From NCBI GenBank assembly GCA_961205875.1, contig OY540809.1, positions 31,818,267 to 31,882,266 of the forward strand: a DNA stretch of 64,000 bases, in the 5' to 3' direction. The translations under genes and the position numbers were made by a program. Position 1 is the stretch's first letter. Every line of letters begins with the position of its first letter. The notes below the pieces were generated by a model, which was not told the origin of the DNA, searched no databases, and worked only from the letters and a program-made list of their open reading frames with translations. Shown here in pieces: positions 58,381 to 64,000 of this stretch. Source of the stretch: Sialis fuliginosa. Lineage: Eukaryota > Arthropoda > Insecta > Megaloptera > Sialidae.

Positions 58381-58885
58381 GGGCAAAATTCGCCAAGTGT
58401 ACCAGGTGAAAAGTTTGATGTCACCGATTTTCTTGAAATTTTGCAGTTTTGTTGTATGAATGTCTAGTAATAAAAATGCAAAAGGATTTTGCCATAGTGT
58501 CATTTGTTGTTAAAATACCCCTGTATTTATATCGAAATTCGCGGCCCTCCGCGAATTTAGACATTTTATAGAATAGGTGTTTTTTCAGACTATTCACACT
58601 ATTTTGCCAAATTCTGGTATGTACTGACTCTTATAGATTTTTGCATCTTCTTTTCGAAAAAAAAAATTGCATTAGCGAAAAAACAGTTTTTCGCAAAAAT
58701 TTTGGGAATCAAAAAATATTTTTAAATTTTTTTCGAATAAAGTTATTTTTAATATTTTTTTTCATCATTCCAAATGAAAGTTCAATTCTTAAGCTTGAAA
58801 ATGATATAGCATACATCATGAGGCCGGGGTGTTAATTGGGAGTTTACAGCAGTTGAAAGCGCGCGGGCCCACGCGTCGAGTAGCT
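58381..58885. other. No gene seen
   Basis: The plus-strand frame 58641-58835 is lysine/phenylalanine-rich and has no motif. The end is GC-rich ('gcgcgcgggcccacgcgtcg'), just outside the next element. Confidence 0.45.
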
Positions 58886-58911
58886 ACCCGGGAAAAAATT
58901 TCAGATCTAAA

Positions 58912-59100
58912 GTGATCAAATCAGATCTGTTTTGATCTTCATTTTGGAACATATCAATGGAGATCTACGCAGATCTACGGAGATCAACGCAGATCAATAC
59001 AGATCTGTGTTAATCCGCGCTGATCTCCGTAGATCTGCGTTGATCTACGCAGATCAATACAGATCAACGCAGATCAATACAGATCTGCGTAGATCGGGAT
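58912..59100. repeat. 10-bp GATC tandem array, left arm
   Basis: About 16 decamers of the form 'gatctacgca', 'gatcaacgca', 'gatcaataca' keep GATC in register every 10 bases between about 58964 and 59095. Confidence 0.85.
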
Positions 59101-59308
59101 TTGATTCTGTTTTTGTACACACACAGCTTGACTTCCCGCAGTAACTGGGTTCGAAGAGCAATCCTGGAGAAGAGAACCACCATATACATATGTATTGTAT
59201 TACCTTATTACTAACTGATCCGACTTGGCTTATATACGAATGAAAGTGAAAATACTGTGTTGGCGAGAGCTATGTTGCGATATTTTTATATTATATATAC
59301 ATAATAAT

Positions 59309-60677
59309 CAAGGTTAGTAAATGTATAGGTTGCCTCATAACTTTTGACCAATCAGCGGCCGCGCGGGAATACGTCACCCTGAGGAACCTTTCAAATGTAC
59401 TGCAATAACGTGGCTTGCAAGGCTTGCAGATACATACATATTTATAATCGTTGTTTTCAAATTATTTCGAATTTTTGGATATTTCTTATTGAAAAAAGTA
59501 AATAGTATTGTTTATTACTGAAGCACAAATTATTACATATATTTCTTCATAAAAATTTTAAAATGATGTCAGAAATCAATGCTTATTTTTTGTATAACAA
59601 AAGCACTTTGAAACTTTTTTACTAGAATAAATATTATGTACGCATATCTTAAATATTATAATTTAAATTTTTATTCTAACTTCATTAATAAATACATATT
59701 ACACATTTTATCTTCGGATAGTGACTATTATTCTTCGGTTGTATTTGTGATTAAAGTACGAAGAAACAATTGAGCTTTTAAAGAATAATAATATTTTTTT
59801 CTGATGAATTGATTAATTTTTAAATAAAAATATTTGATGTTTAACTAACTATTTTTTTTAAATTTAATATTTTTGTCATGTATTGTTACACAGACAAGTG
59901 TTTGTATGGTTTATAAGTTTATATAATAAAAAAGGAAAGGCTTCCGGAACACTATTACGGAGAGCGAAACACAATATTAACTGAACACAATAAATGTTAT
60001 TCTTATTTATTAGTTTTAAATTAATAATACATAAATATTAATTAATAACAATATGTTTTCTTCTTGATCGTTCAGTTGCGACTGACGCATTTCAACTGCT
60101 CGCTTTGTAGCATATATCACATGTCCCCCTTTAACAAAACAAAAAATAAATTTAATAAATTTTTATTTTTAAATTATTAATCCAACCATTGGCGGACACT
60201 TATAAATCTACTGCTTCTAATAGTGGGTAAGTTATCAGTTGTTGAAAATTTTGTAGACTTATCGGAGATTATAGGTTCTTCAGCAATTTGACTTTGATTA
60301 CACTCTGGAACATTGTGAGGCCTCAAATGCGCTTGACATTATTAATATGTATATACTTAAGAGAATTTCACTAAAGAAAATACATTTGTAGGTTACACAT
60401 TTAAAAAAACACCTGTTTAAAACTATAATTTATATTAATAAAATAATAAAAAAATAGATTTAAAACTCAGTACTCTATCAATATCAAATGAAAATATTTA
60501 AAAACAACTTACAATGAATCAGCTTAACCAAAACAAAGAGTAAATACGGTAAACACCAAGAATAAATATAGTTTGACAGCCATTTATAATGTCAGAGTTC
60601 CTCACGATGACGCGTTCTCCCCTCTCATGCCACTCCCCGCCAGAGTTATGAGGCAACCTATTACTTTACTAACCTTG
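59309..60677. mobile_element. Nested element with CAAGGTTAGTAAA ends, 9-bp target duplication
   Basis: The ends CAAGGTTAGTAAATGTATAG and, in reverse complement, CAAGGTTAGTAAAGTAATAG continue as 'gttgcctcataact'. Exact cataataat is at 59300-59308 and 60678-60686. 1369 bp, no transposase. Inside each end is a GC-rich patch ('caatcagcggccgcgcggg' left, 'atgacgcgttctcccctctc' right). Size of target duplication suggests Mutator-like (inference). Confidence 0.88.
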
Positions 60678-60799
60678 CATAATAATATGTACTTATTCAT
60701 AAATAAACTTTTGTCTACCTTAAATAACAAATACACATATACTATATAGAAACCTTGTTTATAATTTAATCAATTAAAAAAAAATGTACAGAAACGTAC

Positions 60800-61145
60800 T
60801 GAATGATATTTGAGGCCCGTGTATTAAATTAATAAATAAATTCACAACTCACCCCCTGTCACAGATGAAGGGTTGTAATTGGTCTCATTCAATCCAGTGG
60901 GAAAAATACTTCGGGATACTAGGGGTGTGGGGGGCAAAACAACCCTCTATCTAGCACAGGAGTCGAGATATTTACGATTTTCTATAATGAATACCATAAG
61001 TAGCGAAACAGAGAAAAATTCAATATTTACTGTTAATACAGCATAGAAACATAAGATATTATTATTAAATTTAATAAAATGAAAAAAAGTCCAGAGACGT
61101 ATTAAGTGATATTTAAGGCCCGTATTGTTAAAATAACAAATACAC
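60800..61145. repeat. Module repeat inside CCCGGG element 2
   Basis: Inverse orientation of 3310-3660: 'gtcacagatgaagggttgta', 'caaccctctatct', 'agtcgagatatttacgattt', then 'gacgtattaagtgatattta' and 'aggcccgtattgttaaaata'. It links to the arrays at 2845-3660 and 39830-40740. Confidence 0.8.
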
Positions 61146-61189
61146 ATATATTTTTTTAAATTGATTAAAATACAAACAATACGTTTCAA

Positions 61190-61560
61190 TCTCACAATCT
61201 ACGACGATCTGCAATGATGTACAACGATCTACAAAGATCAACAACGATCTGCAAAGATTTACAACGATCTGCAAAGACCTACAACGAGCTATAAAGATCA
61301 CGATCTGCAAAGATCTGCAACGATCTACAAAGATCAACAGCGATCTACAAAGATCTGCAACGATCTACAACTATCTGCAAAGATCTACAACGATCTATTA
61401 AGATCACGATCTGCAAAGATTTACAACTATCTGCAAAGACCTACAACGATCTGCAAAGATCACGATCTACAACGATCTACAGAGATCTATAACTATCTGC
61501 AAAGACCTACAACGATCTACAAAGATCTAAAAAGATCTGATTTGTTCCAAAATGAAGATC
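61190..61560. repeat. 10-bp GATC tandem array, right arm
   Basis: About 34 decamers such as 'acgatctgca', 'aagatcaaca', 'acgatctaca', with a few register shifts. In reverse complement they are variants of the left-arm decamer. The frame at 61128-61337 (minus) is this repeat. Confidence 0.85.
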
Positions 61561-61867
61561 AACCGAGATCACTTCAGATCTGAATTTTTTTCCCGGGTAT
61601 TGCACTGCTGAACGCGCGAGAACTTAGTGGTTACAAGTTGAAAAATAAAGGTTGCTTTATATAAACGTAAAATTATCGTTATTCAATAAACAATTACATA
61701 TTTCGACTTTTTGAACAATTTACTTTTCCTTTTTCCTATCGCATTATTGACCACTACAAAAGTTCATTCTGATTTTGAAAAAAGGAGAACGTAGTGTTTT
61801 CTAATTTATGAAAACAAAATGATTGTCATACATGTACACTAATTTATATTCGATGAAAGATCACTCA

Positions 61868-62016
61868 CCTTGGGTTGCACAAAGCAAAATTAATCACAAT
61901 TAGTTAATCTTATAAAATATATCATAATCGTGATTGTTTTTTAAAATTGACATAATAATGGTTTTAAAACAACTGATTAACTAACTGTGGTTAATTTTGC
62001 TTTATGTAACCCGAGG
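61868..62016. mobile_element. Palindromic MITE with CCTTGGGTTGCAC ends
   Basis: 'ccttgggttgcacaaagcaa' and its inverse ending 'gtaacccgagg', with arms 'aaaattaa-cacaattagtta'. About 149 bp. Target duplication not clear. Confidence 0.65.
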
Positions 62017-62019
62017 TCA

Positions 62020-62805
62020 TAGTGTTAAGTTTCACTGTGTCAATGGATAGTTACATACATTATATCATATATTAAACATACTAATATAACCCATCCTGTA
62101 TTTTATAACTTTTTCCGTATCTCTATAGATGGCAACACTAGCACCAAATTTGGTATTTAGCTAATATACAAACCATTTTTAAAAATAACAGTAAACATCG
62201 ATTTTATCTATTTTTATAACGAATTTTGTCATACCTTACAGTAAAAATAGTGGTGACTCATAACTTGTCTTTGGCGAGAAGATTGTCGCTAAGTGTTGGT
62301 CAAGTGAGGGGGCGGTGAAAAAAGGGATAGAGGAGAAATCAAGCAGTTTAAAACTTTTAACTTCAAACTGAATTTTTAGACTTTCTAGGAAAAATACAAT
62401 GCAACAAGACTAGAAAGGTTTATTCATTATATTACAACCAGATGTTTGCACACCAGACTTTTAAAAACACTTTCAAAGCCCGACTAGAAACCCTTATTCT
62501 TGACAAAAAATACATACATTATTGGACATAACCATGAATAATTGATTTTTATTTTGTAGGTGCTTTTTTATTATTTAAATAAATAAATAATTATCTAGTA
62601 GAGAAATTAAAATCGTAACAAAATGAATTAGAAGAAAATAGTTTTGATGATCCTTATTTTTATAAACATTTTTTTATTTTCCATGCATAATATATTTGTA
62701 ATTATATCTTTGTAATTATAACACTCATTGAAATGGTGGAAGCAAGCGTCAAGCTTGATTTTTGAATTTTTCAAATTACTTTGAAACAGTGCGAATTAGA
62801 GAATA
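62020..62805. other. No gene seen
   Basis: AT-rich with a purine patch ('gtgagggggcggtgaaaaaa', 62305). No frame or repeat recognised. Confidence 0.45.
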
Positions 62806-62809
62806 ATTC

Positions 62810-63482
62810 GGGCAAGACATACACGAGTGTATGCCATAAGGGTTCCGAAGTACGTACTACGTGAAAAGTTTGGAACCACTTACAGGTGCATTTTTAAGTT
62901 AGAAAAAAATATATAAAAGTGTCAAGTTCTACTAATTGAGATCTATATTTGACACCCCACTTACCTAGATATCAAAATAAAAAATTCTATGACGCCCCTC
63001 CCTATAATTCCAAAATTTAAAATTATATTGTCGATTTTAGTATTTGTCGTTGGTAGTCCCACCAAAGCCTCGTTACCAAATTTTTTTCAGATTTTTTGAG
63101 CCAGTAGTTACAGAGTTAGAGGGGGGGCAGAATAAAGCACTGCTTTTAGCCCCCTACTGGCGTCATTTTTGATTTAGAAAAAAAATAGAAAAAGGGTCAA
63201 ATTCCGCTTGTTTGGTTATACATTTTAACGTGCCACATGACTTGGTATAAAAAAAATATTTTTTTAAACTAGCTTTAGCTCCTTATTGCCCGCCCTGAAA
63301 AATTATTTATTCAATAAATTTGTACATATTTAACTAGAGGGTGTCATTTTACATGTTCAGTAAAAATTTCAAGTTTCTAGCTTATATAGTTTACGAGCTA
63401 TTTGGCTTTGAGTGAAAAGGACGGACGGACGGACGGATGAACGGACGACAATGTGAGATTAATAGGGTTTCTTCGGAACCCG
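62810..63482 (-). mobile_element. 'agggttccgaag' repeat element, copy 2
   Basis: Inverse orientation of 53428-54504, including the tail 'gggcaagacatacacgag', 'tacttcggaaccc'-type ends and a run of 'acggacggacgg' at 63420. It is shorter because it has one internal 'ctctgtaact' unit instead of two. Confidence 0.75.
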
Positions 63483-63599
63483 AAAAATAGCCAAGTTAAA
63501 TTGTAGGTAATATTATTATCTATAATTTATGTTCTATTCTATTTATTTTTTCGGAAAAACAAATTGTTGAAAAACAGAAGAAATATCTGAAATGAGTGT

Positions 63600-63912
63600 C
63601 ATAGGACTTTCTTACACGTATTACAGAGATTGAACAGTGTGCGTGTTTGCCATAGATACCATGGGACTTTCTTATACGTAATACTAAGAATGAACAGTGT
63701 TTTTTTTTAATCTTTGACTAAATCATAAATGTTGGAAAAAGTGTATTAAATTGTATTTAAAAAAAATCATTTAATACATAGGTATTGTAGAAAATAATAT
63801 AATCTATAGTTTATGCCCCATTCATTTTATTCTATCTTTTATTAGTTTGTCATAAATAAAATAAGAATCACGTACACTGTTCACTGTCAGGATTACGTAT
63901 AAGAAAGTCCAG
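63600..63912. repeat. Repeated 'gactttcttatacgtaat' words
   Basis: 'aggactttcttacacgtatt' at 63611 and 'gggactttcttatacgtaat' at 63664 are direct copies, each followed by 'gaacagtgt'. An inverted copy is at about 63892-63910, preceded by 'acactgttcactgtcagg'. This suggests a diverged foldback or tandem repeat at the window edge. Confidence 0.55.
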
Positions 63913-64000
63913 TGGCTCCCATGGCAGATAATTTCAAGATGAAATACCGAAAAAAAACTTTTAAATCAATGTTGGGATATAAGTGGCATATGAAATGTAT

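Larger units (their letters stand above)
58886..61598. mobile_element. CCCGGG-ended element 2 with GATC decamer arms
   Basis: The ends ACCCGGGAAAAAATTTCAGA and, in reverse complement, ACCCGGGAAAAAAATTCAGA continue as 'tct-aagtgatc'. Both arms are 10-bp tandem repeats with GATC. The core holds a nested 9-bp-TSD element (59309-60677) and the 'cggatcga' module (60800-61140) also present in the 1645-7442 element. No target duplication could be seen. No coding frame; the arginine/serine-rich frames at both ends are the decamer repeat. Confidence 0.8.

Noticed and set aside
58932..59144. Arginine/serine-rich frame with regular repeats
   Set aside because: It is the 10-bp GATC array read in one frame; the same happens at 61128-61337. 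No gene.
59140..59175. tRNA-like 'gggttcgaa' string
   Set aside because: No matching acceptor stem or anticodon arm could be drawn. Likewise the 'ggttcgaagcc' strings at 10090 and 55020 are hAT MITE ends.
58875..61609. Target duplication for the second CCCGGG element
   Set aside because: The 11 bases on each side agree at only about five positions, so I do not claim one.

Overview
The window looks like non-genic nuclear DNA of an insect. It is very AT-rich and has no operons and no convincing conserved protein-coding gene. Almost every long open frame falls inside a repeat arm or a tandem array. Several short repeats resemble types common in moths and butterflies and found in other insects: a Helitron ending in a GC hairpin plus CTAG, GTCCGTCC-bearing 'ggttccg' repeats, and a GTCGGTGCCAAG repeat. 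A lepidopteran-like insect is my best guess, but the order is not proven. All comparisons were made by eye, with no database search.

Layout. 1-1.1 kb: a satellite of about 178 bp. 1.6-7.4 kb: a 5.8-kb foldback-type element with CCCGGG ends, an 11-bp target duplication, subterminal tandem arrays and nested insertions. 8.6-12.6 kb: a palindrome, then a mosaic of a truncated 'GGGTAGTTC' element holding a hAT-like MITE and a piggyBac-like TTAA element. 14.9-15.1 kb: a CpG-rich island. 15.6-19.1 kb: a large palindrome with a TTAA element in one arm, abutted by a 3.6-kb foldback (19.1-22.8 kb, 9-bp target duplication) built of two opposed tandem arrays. 24.8-25.5 kb: a hAT-like element. 29.0-30.8 kb: a TA-flanked foldback. 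32.7 kb: an odd double hairpin and an LRR-like scrap. 33.0-37.9 kb: a TA-flanked composite holding a foldback with a small cysteine-rich ORF and a Helitron. 39.8-41.5 kb: two tandem arrays. 42.6-49.0 kb: a 6.4-kb hAT-like composite. 50-51 kb: a palindromic MITE. 52.4-55.9 kb: a nest of elements, partly an inverted copy of the 10-12.6 kb region. 56.1-57.6 kb: a palindrome. 58.9-61.6 kb: a second CCCGGG-ended element with 10-bp GATC arrays and a nested 9-bp-TSD element. 62.8-63.5 kb: a 'ggttccg' element.

The strongest biology is in how the mobile elements relate to each other. Two elements share CCCGGG termini but carry unrelated satellite arms. One internal module recurs in at least three element types. 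Several insertions have an empty counterpart site elsewhere in the window, so they are supported by filled/empty comparison as well as by terminal repeats. No transposase gene was recognised, so all these elements appear non-autonomous.
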